Below, in pieces: positions 49,138-56,903 of a stretch of 64,000 nucleotides of DNA; position 1 is the first letter of the stretch; each line of letters starts with the position of its first letter. A model generated the notes under the pieces. It was not told the DNA's origin, ran no database searches, and saw only the letters and a list, made by a program, of their open reading frames with translations. Location of the stretch: positions 796,308-860,307 of the forward strand of contig NZ_AP014568.1 of assembly GCF_000828895.1 (NCBI RefSeq). The letters are read 5' to 3'. Source of the DNA: Serpentinimonas raichei. GTDB taxonomy: Bacteria; Pseudomonadota; Gammaproteobacteria; Burkholderiales; Burkholderiaceae_C. Made by a program: the position numbers and the translations under genes.

Positions 49138-49181
49138 TCAAGGCTTCGCAGCGCTGCTAGTTGGCGTTGTCGGTGCAAAGT

Positions 49182-49257
49182 GGGTCGTTAGCTCAGTTGG
49201 TAGAGCAGCGGACTTTTAATCCGTTGGTCGCAGGTTCGAATCCCGCACGACCTACCA
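49182..49257 (+). tRNA. tRNA-Lys (anticodon TTT)
   Basis: A 76-nt cloverleaf. The acceptor stem GGGTCGT pairs with ACGACCT with one G-U pair. The D-arm is GCTCAGTTGGTAGAGC, and the anticodon loop CTTTTAA has TTT at 49215-49217. The T-arm contains GGTTCGAATCC, and CCA is encoded at 49255-49257. A terminator follows. It is the last clearly housekeeping gene before the accessory genes to its right. Confidence 0.98.
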
Positions 49258-49273
49258 GTTAAATCAACAAGTT

Positions 49274-49300
49274 AGGCCAGTTTTCGGACTGGCCTTTTTT
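49274..49300 (+). terminator. Rho-independent terminator after tRNA-Lys
   Basis: AGGCCAGT and ACTGGCCT form a perfect 8-bp stem with a 6-base loop, followed by a run of T. It starts 16 bp after the tRNA. Confidence 0.9.
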
Positions 49301-49472
49301 GTTGCTTGGGTGCTATGGCTAAGTTGAGTAATTTACTTTAAAAACAACAGCCTATGGTGTTTTTGCGCGCCCAGTAAAGAAAATTAGCTGCTGGGCTTGT
49401 AGGGTACCCTCAGAAGATTTTTATCACGCAGGGCTTAACTTCTCAAAACTCTATCAATTCAGCGTTTTTTTA
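49301..49472. other. AT-rich spacer between tRNA-Lys terminator and fic operator
   Basis: No gene, RNA or repeat is recognised here. The stretch is clearly richer in A/T than the flanking genes, and no copy of the tRNA 3' end is seen in it, so there is no sign of an attachment-site duplication. A promoter for the fic gene should lie near its right end. Confidence 0.5.
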
Positions 49473-49497
49473 GATAAGATTAGCGCCTATTCTTATC
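49473..49497. promoter_or_regulatory. 25-bp near-perfect palindrome upstream of fic
   Basis: The outer arms GATAAGA/TCTTATC and inner arms TAG/CTA pair across a CGC centre, with a single T-T mismatch in the 25 bp. It ends 40 bp before the fic ATG, where a repressor would block transcription. The Fic protein has its own N-terminal helix-turn-helix and is a candidate ligand. Confidence 0.65.
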
Positions 49498-49537
49498 GCG
49501 TGACGAGATTGATGAGATTGAAAAAATTCGCTGCGCC

Positions 49538-50908
49538 ATGACACACCCCACGCTGTCCCCTCGCCATGAGGCGCTGCTGCGCCAAGTTCTTGCCGAAGGC
49601 AAGCCCGTTGCCCCAAGCGCCCTGGAGCACGCTCTACAAGTCTCTCGGCCCACCCTCAACCGGGACTTGCGCGACCTTCTTGCCGCCGGTTTTCTGAAGA
49701 AGCAGGGCGACGGCCGCTCGACTCGATACTTGGCCACCGAAGCGGCCGAGGCGGCGCTGCGCTCTTTGCCTCCTGGCTCCCAAACACCGGTTCGGTCGGT
49801 AGCCCTTCAGTGGTCAGCACCTGCGCAGCGCCTTGTGGAGGCCCTTGGCGCACCCTTGGGCACTCGCACTCCCGTGGGCTACGACAGTGGGTTTGTGAGC
49901 AGCTACATCCCAAATCAGTCCAGCTTGCTGCCGCCCCAACTGGCCACCGACTTGTACCACGCCGGCCGCAGCCCAGACCAGCAACCCGCTGGAACTTACG
50001 CGCGCGAGGTGCTCGAGCAGTTGCTCATCGACCTGTCCTGGTCGTCATCGCGCCTCGAGGGCAACAACAAAAGCTTGCTCGACACCAAGGAACTCTTCGA
50101 GCGCGGCCAACAAGCCGGGCCGCTCGATGACGACACGTTGATGCTGCTCAATCACAAAAGTGCCATCGAGTTCATGGTCGATGCGGTGCCGACGGAGGGC
50201 ATTACCGTAGCCGTCATCGTCGATCTGCAGGCCAAGCTGATGCGGGACCTTCTCCGCGACTCGCGGGACATCGGCAGCATCCGTCGGCGCGTGGTGAACA
50301 TCGACGGCTCGGTTTACAGCCCCAGCAACATACCCACGCTCCTAGAAGAGACGCTGAACGCCATTGTCGGCAAGGTGCGCAACATCCGCAATCCGGTTGA
50401 GGCCGCCTTCTTCCTGTGGGTCAACTTGGCCTACCTACAGCCCTTTGCGGACGGCAACAAACGCACGAGTCGGCTGTGCGCGAATATGCCGCTCATGCTC
50501 TACAACTGCGCACCGCTGTCCTTTCTGGATGTGGAGCGCTCGGACTACGCGACCGCCATGCTCGGTGTTTACGAGCAGCGCAACGTGTCTGCGGCGGTGG
50601 ACTTGTTCGAATTTATCTACCGTCGCTCGATGCAGAAGTACAGCGTGCTGCGCGCCGCTCTGTCGGCGCCCGACCCGATTCGAACCAAGTACCGGCAGGC
50701 CTTGAACGAATTGATGCAGTTCGTTGTCTTTCATGGCTGCACGCTGGAGGCCGCATTTGCCGATGTGTACGTCGATGCCCCGGACATCTCGGCGCTGCGC
50801 CTGATCGCGAACACCGAACTCGATCAACTGGAGCAGCACAACTGCGCCCGCTACAACCTTGCCCGTGGCATGACACAGCGATGGATAGACTCTGGGCGGA
50901 GCCGATGA
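49538..50908 (+). CDS. Fic family protein with N-terminal helix-turn-helix and altered Fic motif
   Basis: A 456-residue protein. Residues about 8-65 form a winged-helix domain ([20 protein letters not shown]). A Fic N-terminal helix holds the inhibitory [S/T]xxxE[G/N] motif, SSRLEGN (about 170-176). The Fic core motif is [12 protein letters not shown] at 301-312; the catalytic histidine of HPFxxGN(G/K)R is replaced by Gln (CAG at 50438-50440). The C-terminal 140 residues are helical and unrecognised. Active Fic enzymes transfer AMP or other groups to proteins; without the histidine this one may be inactive or altered. Its last 28 bp overlap the arfB frame. Confidence 0.85.
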   Translation: MTHPTLSPRHEALLRQVLAEGKPVAPSALEHALQVSRPTLNRDLRDLLAAGFLKKQGDGRSTRYLATEAAEAALRSLPPGSQTPVRSVALQWSAPAQRLVEALGAPLGTRTPVGYDSGFVSSYIPNQSSLLPPQLATDLYHAGRSPDQQPAGTYAREVLEQLLIDLSWSSSRLEGNNKSLLDTKELFERGQQAGPLDDDTLMLLNHKSAIEFMVDAVPTEGITVAVIVDLQAKLMRDLLRDSRDIGSIRRRVVNIDGSVYSPSNIPTLLEETLNAIVGKVRNIRNPVEAAFFLWVNLAYLQPFADGNKRTSRLCANMPLMLYNCAPLSFLDVERSDYATAMLGVYEQRNVSAAVDLFEFIYRRSMQKYSVLRAALSAPDPIRTKYRQALNELMQFVVFHGCTLEAAFADVYVDAPDISALRLIANTELDQLEQHNCARYNLARGMTQRWIDSGRSR

Positions 50909-51288
50909 TGGGAAATTGGGTGGCCCACGTTTTGGTTGCGCAGGGCCCGGGCGGGCAGCACGTCAACAAGGCCTCCACGGCCGTGCACCTGCGCTTCGAC
51001 ATCGCGGCCTCCTCACTGCTCGCGGCGCTCAAGGCGCGGCTGCTGGCCCGGTCGGACAGCCGAATCTCTGCCGACGGGGTGCTGGTGATCAAGGCGCAGG
51101 GCTCGCGCAGCCTGGAGAGCAACAAGGCCGAGGCCATGGCCCGCTTGCACACGCTCATCGAGCGCGCCGCGCACGTGCCCAAGCCCCGCAAACCCACCCG
51201 GCCGACCTACGGCTCCCAGCAGCGCCGCCTCGAGGGCAAGGCGCAACGGTCGTCGGTCAAACTCGGGCGCGGCAAAGTTTCAGAGTAG
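50881..51288 (+). CDS. arfB: Peptidyl-tRNA hydrolase ArfB-like (ribosome rescue factor)
   Basis: About 135 residues. The RF-1-like catalytic motif is [20 protein letters not shown], with GGQ near residues 22-24. A basic C-terminal tail ([20 protein letters not shown]) inserts into the mRNA channel of stalled ribosomes. The catalytic domain and tail are complete. The N-terminal few residues differ from the usual ArfB opening, and the candidate starts (50881, 50905, 50908) all lie within the end of fic; ATG at 50905 would give ATGA coupling. Function is likely intact because the conserved core begins after these starts. Confidence 0.85.
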   Translation: MDRLWAEPMMGNWVAHVLVAQGPGGQHVNKASTAVHLRFDIAASSLLAALKARLLARSDSRISADGVLVIKAQGSRSLESNKAEAMARLHTLIERAAHVPKPRKPTRPTYGSQQRRLEGKAQRSSVKLGRGKVSE

Positions 51289-51335
51289 CAAGGCCCAATG
51301 CGCTGGGGTGGTGGTGGGCGTGCAGGCCCCCATAC

Positions 51336-51354
51336 GTCAGAATAGTTGTCGCCT
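51336..51354 (+). repeat. Left terminal inverted repeat of the IS3-family element
   Basis: GTCAGAATAGTTGTCGCCT; the complement of the right end reads GTCAAGATAGTTGTCGCCT, matching at 17 of 19 positions. Confidence 0.85.
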
Positions 51355-51392
51355 CGATAGAACAACCCTTGGGGCGGCGAAGAAGGACGAAC

Positions 51393-51866
51393 ATGGCCCG
51401 ATACGGACAAGCATTCAAAGACAAGGCGCTGGCCCGCTTGCTGGCGCCCGAGAGCGCAGCGCTGCACGTGGTAGCGCAAGATCTGGGCGTTGGGGTGTCA
51501 ACCCTGGAGCGCTGGCGCGAGCAGGCGCAGAGCAAACCGGCCCGCGTGCCAAGCTGGACTGCAGGCAGTCGGCTCGAAGCCGTCATCACCACAGCGGCCC
51601 TCAACGAGGCCGCCAAGAGCGCCTGGTGTCGCGAGCACGGCGTGTACCCGAGCGAGCTTGACCAGTGGCGCGCCAGTTGCACCACGGCCTTGTCCAATCC
51701 CGAGGAGGCCCGCGCCAGTCCGCAGGCCACGCGCGCCTCGGCCAAGCGCATCAAGGAGCTCGAACGCGATTTGCTGCGCAAAGACCGGGCACTGGCCGAG
51801 ACCGCCGCGCTGCTGGTGCTATCAAAAAAAGTCGCGGCGATCTTGCACAAGGGAGAGGACGAATGA
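51393..51866 (+). CDS. IS3-family transposase OrfA
   Basis: A 157-residue DNA-binding protein. It opens with a Tnp_8-type helix-turn-helix (FKDKALARLLAPESAALHVV, then VGVSTLERWREQAQ) and carries a second similar segment near residues 66-100 (LNEAAKSAWCREHGVYPSEL). The C-terminus is a leucine-zipper-like helix (RIKELERDLLRKDRALAETA) typical of OrfA dimerisation. It reads through the A7 run at 51824-51830 before its stop, which overlaps the orfB ATG. Confidence 0.9.
   Translation: MARYGQAFKDKALARLLAPESAALHVVAQDLGVGVSTLERWREQAQSKPARVPSWTAGSRLEAVITTAALNEAAKSAWCREHGVYPSELDQWRASCTTALSNPEEARASPQATRASAKRIKELERDLLRKDRALAETAALLVLSKKVAAILHKGEDE
51824..51830 (+). promoter_or_regulatory. Slippery heptamer (A7) for -1 frameshifting between orfA and orfB
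   Basis: Seven A residues followed by G sit in the orfA frame as TCA-AAA-AAA-GTC. A -1 shift here enters the orfB frame, which is open from well upstream, and would give an OrfAB fusion transposase as in many IS3-family elements. No obvious strong stimulatory hairpin was identified by eye. Confidence 0.7.
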
Positions 51867-52954
51867 TCGGCCTCGAAGATCGCCAAGCCCTGTCCCAAAA
51901 CATCTATGCTGCGCACGCCGCCGGCGCACGCCTGCGCCCAGCCTGCCAGATCGTCGGCATCGACGTGCGCACCCTGCAACGCTGGAAGGCCCAGCAGGGG
52001 CTCAAAACAGGCGATGGCAGGCCGCAGGCGCTGCGGCCCGTGCCCAGCCATGCCCTGAGCCCTCAGGAGCGCGCGGCGCTGCTGGCCGTGGCCAACGAGA
52101 CCCGCTTTGCCTCGGTGCCGCCGGCGCGCATCGTGCCCATGCTGGCCGACGAGGGGATCTATCTGGGAAGCGAATCCAGCATGGCGCGTGTGCTGCGGGC
52201 GCATGGGCAAAACACCCGCCGTGGCCGCGCCAAGCCCCCCAGAGCGGTGCGCCCGCCCAGCACCCACATCGCCACCGCGCCCGGCCAAGTTTGGTGCTGG
52301 GACATGAGCTACTTGCCCGCCGTGGTGACCGGGCGCTGGTTTCACCTGTACCTGATCCTGGATCTGTACAGCCGCAAGATCGTGGGTGCCGAGGTGCACG
52401 AGAGCGATGACGCCAACCACGCCGTGCACCTGGTGCGCCGCACCGCACTGGCCGAGGACATTGCCGCTTTCACTGATAAACCGGTATTGCATGGTGACAA
52501 TGGATCGACTCTGAAGGCGACTACGGTGCTGGCCATGCTCAACTGGCTGGGTGTGAAACCCTCGTACTCGCGGCCACGTGTGAGCGACGACAACGCCTAT
52601 GCTGAGGCGCTGTTTCGCACCGCCAAGTACCGGCCCGAGTTCCCGCTCAAGGGCTTTGCCAGCCTCGATGAGGCCAGAGCCTGGGCGGCGCAGTTCGTGC
52701 ATTGGTACAACCACGATCACCGCCACAGCGGCATCCGCTACGTCAGCCCGGCCCAGCGCCACAGTGGCGAAGATCAGGACATTCTCGACGCGCGCCATGC
52801 GCTGTACCAGCAAGCCAGGCAGAAGAACCCGGCGCGCTGGTCGGGCCAGACGCGCAACTGGACACCGGTCGATGTGGTCACGCTCAACCCGGAGCGCGAC
52901 TCGGTCATCAAAGCGGCTGTGGCTCACGCTCATATTCACGCGGCGGCTGCATGA
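51863..52954 (+). CDS. IS3-family transposase OrfB (DDE integrase core)
   Basis: A 363-residue transposase catalytic protein. An N-terminal helical HTH_21-like region (about residues 35-105) precedes the rve integrase core. The DDE residues are visible as VWCWDMSYLP (first Asp near 140), VLHGDNGST (second Asp near 210) and NAYAEALFRTAKYRPEFPL (Glu near 246), then the WYNHDHRHSGIRYVSP end motif. It can start at the ATG at 51863 (ATGA overlap with orfA) or be made as a frameshift fusion. No internal stop or missing catalytic residue, so it is probably functional. Confidence 0.93.
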   Translation: MIGLEDRQALSQNIYAAHAAGARLRPACQIVGIDVRTLQRWKAQQGLKTGDGRPQALRPVPSHALSPQERAALLAVANETRFASVPPARIVPMLADEGIYLGSESSMARVLRAHGQNTRRGRAKPPRAVRPPSTHIATAPGQVWCWDMSYLPAVVTGRWFHLYLILDLYSRKIVGAEVHESDDANHAVHLVRRTALAEDIAAFTDKPVLHGDNGSTLKATTVLAMLNWLGVKPSYSRPRVSDDNAYAEALFRTAKYRPEFPLKGFASLDEARAWAAQFVHWYNHDHRHSGIRYVSPAQRHSGEDQDILDARHALYQQARQKNPARWSGQTRNWTPVDVVTLNPERDSVIKAAVAHAHIHAAAA

Positions 52955-53005
52955 TTCAGGCGACAACTATCTTGACATGCGCCGGGTTCGCAGCAAGCCC
53001 TGCGC

Positions 53006-53395
53006 TTATGGGCGCGTTTCGCGCCACGCGTCGGCCACCTGTTTGATCAGGCCATGCACCTCATCGAGGGCGGCCGTGTCGCTGTGGGCGTTGGCGTGCA
53101 GCAGGCGCACCGAGCAATACGCGTACAAACCGTCGAGCTGCAAGGCCAGTTCGCCCCCGGCCTTGGTGTCGAGGTGGGTGCGCAGGCCCTCACCCAAAAT
53201 TTGCAGCGCCCTGTCGAGATGGCGGATTTTGTTGTTGACGTCGCGCTGCTCGATGGCCAGCCGACCTAGGGTTATGCGCTCCAGCAGGCCTTCAAACAGC
53301 AGCATGACGACCTCGTGCGGGCCACTGCCATCGGCGCGGCTGTCGAGGGCCACCGAGGCGTAGGCGCGGGCGGAACGGTTGGCGGGTGGGATCAT
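53006..53395 (-). CDS. fliS: Flagellar export chaperone FliS
   Basis: A 129-residue, mostly helical protein. Family features are ANRSARAYASVALDSRADGS near the start (the conserved Y in the N-terminal segment), HEVVMLLFEGLLERITLGRL, and GGELALQLDGLYAYCSVRLL near residues 80-99. FliS binds the C-terminus of flagellin (FliC) and keeps it export-ready. The start at 53395 removes 18 residues of an upstream frame unlike the family. fliC and fliD, its usual neighbours, are absent: the IS element ends 28 bp past its stop and a sugar-biosynthesis operon lies upstream. Confidence 0.9.
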   Translation of the reverse strand: MIPPANRSARAYASVALDSRADGSGPHEVVMLLFEGLLERITLGRLAIEQRDVNNKIRHLDRALQILGEGLRTHLDTKAGGELALQLDGLYAYCSVRLLHANAHSDTAALDEVHGLIKQVADAWRETRP

Positions 53396-53473
53396 GATGG
53401 TATGCCAGCAAACAGGGGGTACACAATCATTATCGGTCAGGGCGGGCAAGTTTGAAGGCTTTGATTGCGCTGC

Positions 53474-54610
53474 CTAGGGCCGGCTCGGCAGAAAGCCATC
53501 GATCGCCGCCTGCACATGCTCCAAATGCACTTCCAGCCCCAGCCACAGCGGCAGCCGCACCAGCCGTTCGGACTCGTGCTCGGTCAAGGCCAAGTTGCCG
53601 TGGCAGCGTCCGAGCCGCTTGCCCTGCGGGGCCGAATGCAGCGGCACGTAGTGGAACACGCTGTGGATGCCGTGGCTTTTGAGGTGTGCAATAAAGGCGC
53701 TGCGCTCCGCCAAATCGCGCAGGCGTATGGCATACATGTGGGCGTTGTGCTGGCAATGGGCTGGCGATGCAGGGCGCTGAAAGCGCTGCGCGCGGCTGGA
53801 GGCAGCAAAAAAGCGGTCGTAGCGCTGCCACAGATCCAGCCGCTGCTGCGTGATGCGGTCGGCCTCTTGCAGTTGCCCCCACAAAAAGGCCGCCACCAGT
53901 TCGCCCGGCAAAAAGCTCGAACCCACGTCGCACCAGGTGTATTTGTCCACTTCGCCGCGAAAGAATTGGCTGCGGTTGGTGCCTTTTTCGCGCAAGATTT
54001 CGGCGCGCTCGACCCAGCGCGCGTCGTTCACCAGCAGCGCACCGCCTTCACCCGAGATGATGTTTTTGGTTTCGTGAAAGCTCAGGCAGCCCAGGTGCCC
54101 GATCGACCCCAAAGGGCGGCCGCGGTAGCTGGCCATCAGGCCTTGCGCCGCGTCTTCGACTACGATCAGGCCGTGCCGTTGCGCCAGCGCCATGATCGCA
54201 TCCATTTCGCAGCCCACACCGGCGTAATGCACCACCGCGATGGCCTTGGTGCGCGGTGTGATGGCGGCCTCGATCAGCGTCTCGTCGATGTTGAGCGTAT
54301 CGGGCCGAATGTCCACGAACACCGGCGTGGCCCCGCGCAGCACGAAGGCGTTGGCGGTCGAGACGAAGGTGTAGGACGGCATAATGACTTCATCACCCGG
54401 GCCTAGGTCGAGTAGCAGCGCCGCCATTTCCAGCGCCGCCGTACACGAGTGGGTGAGCAGCGCCTTACGGGTGCCGGTTCTTTGCTCCAGCCACTGGTGG
54501 CAGCGCTGGGTAAAGGGGCCGTCGCCGGCCAGCTTGCCGTTGAAGTGCGCCTCGGCAATGTGGAACAGTTCCTTACCTGTCATGTAGGGCTTATTGAAGG
54601 GGATGTTCAT
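53474..54610 (-). CDS. wecE: dTDP-4-amino-4,6-dideoxygalactose transaminase-like (WecE/RffA family)
   Basis: A 378-residue DegT/DnrJ-class PLP aminotransferase. It closely follows WecE along its length: IPFNKPYMTGKEL start, TGTRKALLTHSCTAALEMAA, GDEVIMPSYTFVSTANAFVL, VVEDAAQGLMASYRGRPLG, the PLP lysine in LSFHETKNIISGEGGAL (about Lys 180), and EKGTNRSQFFRGEVDKYTW. WecE makes dTDP-4-amino-4,6-dideoxy-D-galactose from the 4-keto sugar. The exact sugar here is inferred from family. It is followed by fliS (78 bp) and preceded by a 219-bp AT-rich gap containing a possible promoter. Confidence 0.9.
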   Translation of the reverse strand: MNIPFNKPYMTGKELFHIAEAHFNGKLAGDGPFTQRCHQWLEQRTGTRKALLTHSCTAALEMAALLLDLGPGDEVIMPSYTFVSTANAFVLRGATPVFVDIRPDTLNIDETLIEAAITPRTKAIAVVHYAGVGCEMDAIMALAQRHGLIVVEDAAQGLMASYRGRPLGSIGHLGCLSFHETKNIISGEGGALLVNDARWVERAEILREKGTNRSQFFRGEVDKYTWCDVGSSFLPGELVAAFLWGQLQEADRITQQRLDLWQRYDRFFAASSRAQRFQRPASPAHCQHNAHMYAIRLRDLAERSAFIAHLKSHGIHSVFHYVPLHSAPQGKRLGRCHGNLALTEHESERLVRLPLWLGLEVHLEHVQAAIDGFLPSRP

Positions 54611-54829
54611 GGTTTCACTGACGGAAAATTAGTGGGCAGATTAATCGAATAGCTCTTGGTGTTTCTTTGAAAATTATGCTATGTAGAATCTGCAAAATAA
54701 ACTCCAAGAAGACGTCGAGTGTGATGGTGCCATTTATGAATAAAATCAGTCCCTTTCACGCGAGATGAGAATTTACTGTCAAGTACTGTCCGAGCTAAAA
54801 TCAATTTCTTTGCAGTAATATTAAATTAA
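54611..54829. other. AT-rich gap inside the glycan operon
   Basis: A gene-free 219-bp stretch, much richer in A/T than the flanking genes. It holds a candidate promoter for wecE (54680-54707) and a short direct repeat, ACTGTC-AAGT-ACTGTC, near 54775-54790. No open reading frame or RNA is recognised. Confidence 0.5.
54680..54707 (-). promoter_or_regulatory. Candidate promoter for wecE
   Basis: On the minus strand, TTGGAG (54702-54707) and TACATA (54680-54685) are 16 bp apart, about 70 bp before the wecE start. Confidence 0.4.
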
Positions 54830-55621
54830 TTAATCCGGCTTACCGCGTTGAAATTTTGGCCAATGCTTGTGAAAACCAAGCAAAATCTCTTCAAACTGAA
54901 ATTCAAATCGCCTATAAAGGTTAATAATTGGTATATTGGCCGCTGAGATTAATGTATGCGCTTCTCGAACGCCACGAAGTCTGTTTAAGCGCAGTGCATC
55001 CGCCCATAATGACACGGCTAGAAGCGCATGACTGCGCTTAGTGCCGGTTAGAACCAGATCGACTCTCTCACCCTCATCGCGCTGAATGTGCAGCCCAATC
55101 ACCTCTCCCTTTAATCTGTAGCTATAGACCTCATGCTGCTGCACCAACAAATCCGACAGCCAATTTCTATAACGTAGTGCAGCCAGCGCCTGCGCGATCC
55201 AGGGATCCTCGTGCATGCGACCGTACTTGAAGTCGGTGGCTAAGATGGTGCGCAAGGCCTCGTGGTCTTCCTTGGTTGCCGTCTCCAGCAATGGGCCCGC
55301 GCGGATCAGGCGGTCAAATGAGACGCTGCTTTGAAGCTTGTGATGACGAATTCGGTAGCTTGACTCAGCGAAGTAAAAACCGGACTGGTGCATCACCTGC
55401 TTGAGCAAGCGAGTTGGTTCAAAGCGCCCGTAGGCGAATTGCAGGTTCTGCGCCTGCGCCCAACTCTCGAATTGTCCGAGCAGATCCAGCCCGGCGGCCT
55501 CTTGCGAAACGATAAAGCGGGTGATCTCAGCGCAGGGAAATCCAAAAACACGCTCATCCCATGGGGTTCGGCGGCACTCTAGGGCCGCGTGGTTATTTTC
55601 CAGACGGAGCATGGTGGTCAA
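54830..55621 (-). CDS. GNAT-family acyltransferase, WecD-like
   Basis: A 263-residue protein. It opens with a WecD-type segment (CRRTPWDERVFGFPCAEITR, about residues 16-35). A GNAT fold is suggested by the C-terminal half: GEVIGLHIQRDEGERVDLVL, then SHALLAVSLWADALRLNRLR, then TLISAANIPIINLYRRFEFQ, where the acetyl-CoA-binding loop and the NxxxxxLYxxxGF-type ending are recognisable. WecD acetylates dTDP-Fuc4N made by WecE. With an acyl carrier protein in the same operon the acyl group may be longer than acetyl; that is inference. It overlaps the LuxC-like gene end by 29 bp. Confidence 0.78.
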   Translation of the reverse strand: MTTMLRLENNHAALECRRTPWDERVFGFPCAEITRFIVSQEAAGLDLLGQFESWAQAQNLQFAYGRFEPTRLLKQVMHQSGFYFAESSYRIRHHKLQSSVSFDRLIRAGPLLETATKEDHEALRTILATDFKYGRMHEDPWIAQALAALRYRNWLSDLLVQQHEVYSYRLKGEVIGLHIQRDEGERVDLVLTGTKRSHALLAVSLWADALRLNRLRGVREAHTLISAANIPIINLYRRFEFQFEEILLGFHKHWPKFQRGKPD

Positions 55622-56870
55622 AGAAAGAAGGCAGCAGCAGCTTACGGCTGAAGGCTGTGATTAAATCATGACCATCCCACACTGGCGCGAAGGACAGGGC
55701 CTCACCTATTGAAACGATACGATCAATAGCCCTCGCCGGTAGCGCCAAGGTCAATTCCAACAACTGTGCTCGCGTGAAACCATGCACTGCCAACGTCTGT
55801 TCTTTGTAGGTCAACTGTGAAGCCAGATCGACCAGATGGGGCAAGCGCATCTCAAGAAACAGACCATTGCCGCAGTGCAGGGTCTTTGCAGCTTCGTCCA
55901 GTGGACGTTCTACCATCAGCCGAAGGGGTAGGCCTGGCAGCAACCCAGAAACTCCATCTGGGCGCGCAAGGGCTGAACCGGCATATTCGAAGCAGGCAGC
56001 CACGCGAGCAAAGCTCATTGCCTCTGTGTTTTCGGGCTGACGCCGAACCAGCATCTGCTCAAAAGCCGTCCAAAAGCGCGCACGGGCTACATCGATTCGA
56101 TCGGGTGTACCGATCCAAGCCACTAGACGCGGCGAGGAACAGGCCTGCTGTTTGAACCAGAAGGTATCGTTATAAAAGCGACCAGCTAAGTGTGCCAGCG
56201 CCGTCTCGTCAAGCCGAAGTAGCGCCTCGGAGTCAATGGCGCAGGCCGAGAAGCGGTCGGGGAAGCAAATTTCGGTAGCTGTCGGGCGCAACGGGACGGC
56301 TCGAAGCTTGCGCACCGTCGCATCCCCGCCCCACACCACGCGCACCTGGCAGGCTTCTGACAGCGCGCTGGTGATCGTGTCATCATGGGGATAAGTGAGG
56401 AGCACAATCCGGTTCCGCACAGGCTTTCCCACTTCCTCGGCCAGCGTTTGAGCCAGCACCGTGATGAGAAATGTTTGCGCTGCGCTGGATTTCTGCGACA
56501 GGCGCACGACGTTCACGTTACCCGCCAACAGTGAAAGCAACCAAGAATACATGAATACCGAATCCACGTTGCTCGGTGCTATGTGAAAGGCCAGGCCACG
56601 GCCCAGAACCAGGGCTTCACCGGTGTCGAAGGGGTACTTCTGTGCCAGCAGGTGCAGGCTGGCACCCCTGAACCAGTGACCCAGAGCCGCCAGTTCCGGA
56701 TGCTGACGAATGCCAGCAGCAGTGAGCAGCTTCTGCGATAAGCGTTTAACGAACTCGACGGCACGAAGATCAAACGGCTGCCAGGCTGGAGCAAGTGATA
56801 GCGATTCGATCACTTTATCGAGCGATCGAATTTCTCGCTCTTCATGCAATAAAAATGATGGCTTCTGCAT
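55593..56870 (-). CDS. LuxC-like acyl-CoA/acyl-protein reductase
   Basis: A 425-residue protein of the LuxC family (aldehyde-dehydrogenase fold). Visible features are the NAD(P)-binding region with LAFHIAPSNVDSVFMYSWLL (about residues 93-112) and the catalytic-cysteine segment FWFKQQACSSPRLVAWIG (Cys about 244). LuxC reduces acyl groups handed over by LuxE to aldehydes in luminous bacteria. Homologues also occur in flagellar-glycan islands, where their substrate is unclear. No lux luciferase genes are here. It overlaps the WecD-like gene and follows the broken TylF-like gene by 33 bp. Confidence 0.85.
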   Translation of the reverse strand: MQKPSFLLHEEREIRSLDKVIESLSLAPAWQPFDLRAVEFVKRLSQKLLTAAGIRQHPELAALGHWFRGASLHLLAQKYPFDTGEALVLGRGLAFHIAPSNVDSVFMYSWLLSLLAGNVNVVRLSQKSSAAQTFLITVLAQTLAEEVGKPVRNRIVLLTYPHDDTITSALSEACQVRVVWGGDATVRKLRAVPLRPTATEICFPDRFSACAIDSEALLRLDETALAHLAGRFYNDTFWFKQQACSSPRLVAWIGTPDRIDVARARFWTAFEQMLVRRQPENTEAMSFARVAACFEYAGSALARPDGVSGLLPGLPLRLMVERPLDEAAKTLHCGNGLFLEMRLPHLVDLASQLTYKEQTLAVHGFTRAQLLELTLALPARAIDRIVSIGEALSFAPVWDGHDLITAFSRKLLLPSFFDHHAPSGK

Positions 56871-56903
56871 CGCAATTAGTGTTGAATATTAAGGCAATGC
56901 CTG

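Larger units (their letters stand above)
51335..52977. mobile_element. IS3-family insertion sequence, apparently complete
   Basis: About 1.64 kb, bounded by imperfect terminal inverted repeats: left end near 51335-51359, and the right end read on the opposite strand near 52953-52977. They share GATAGTTGTCGCCT or AATAGTTGTCGCCT with a few differences outside it. It encodes orfA and orfB with the IS3-type slippery run between them. The right end finishes in CA, while the left end reads CG rather than TG at the corresponding position. No target-site duplication is evident, so the outermost bases are uncertain. It lies between arfB and fliS. Confidence 0.88.
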
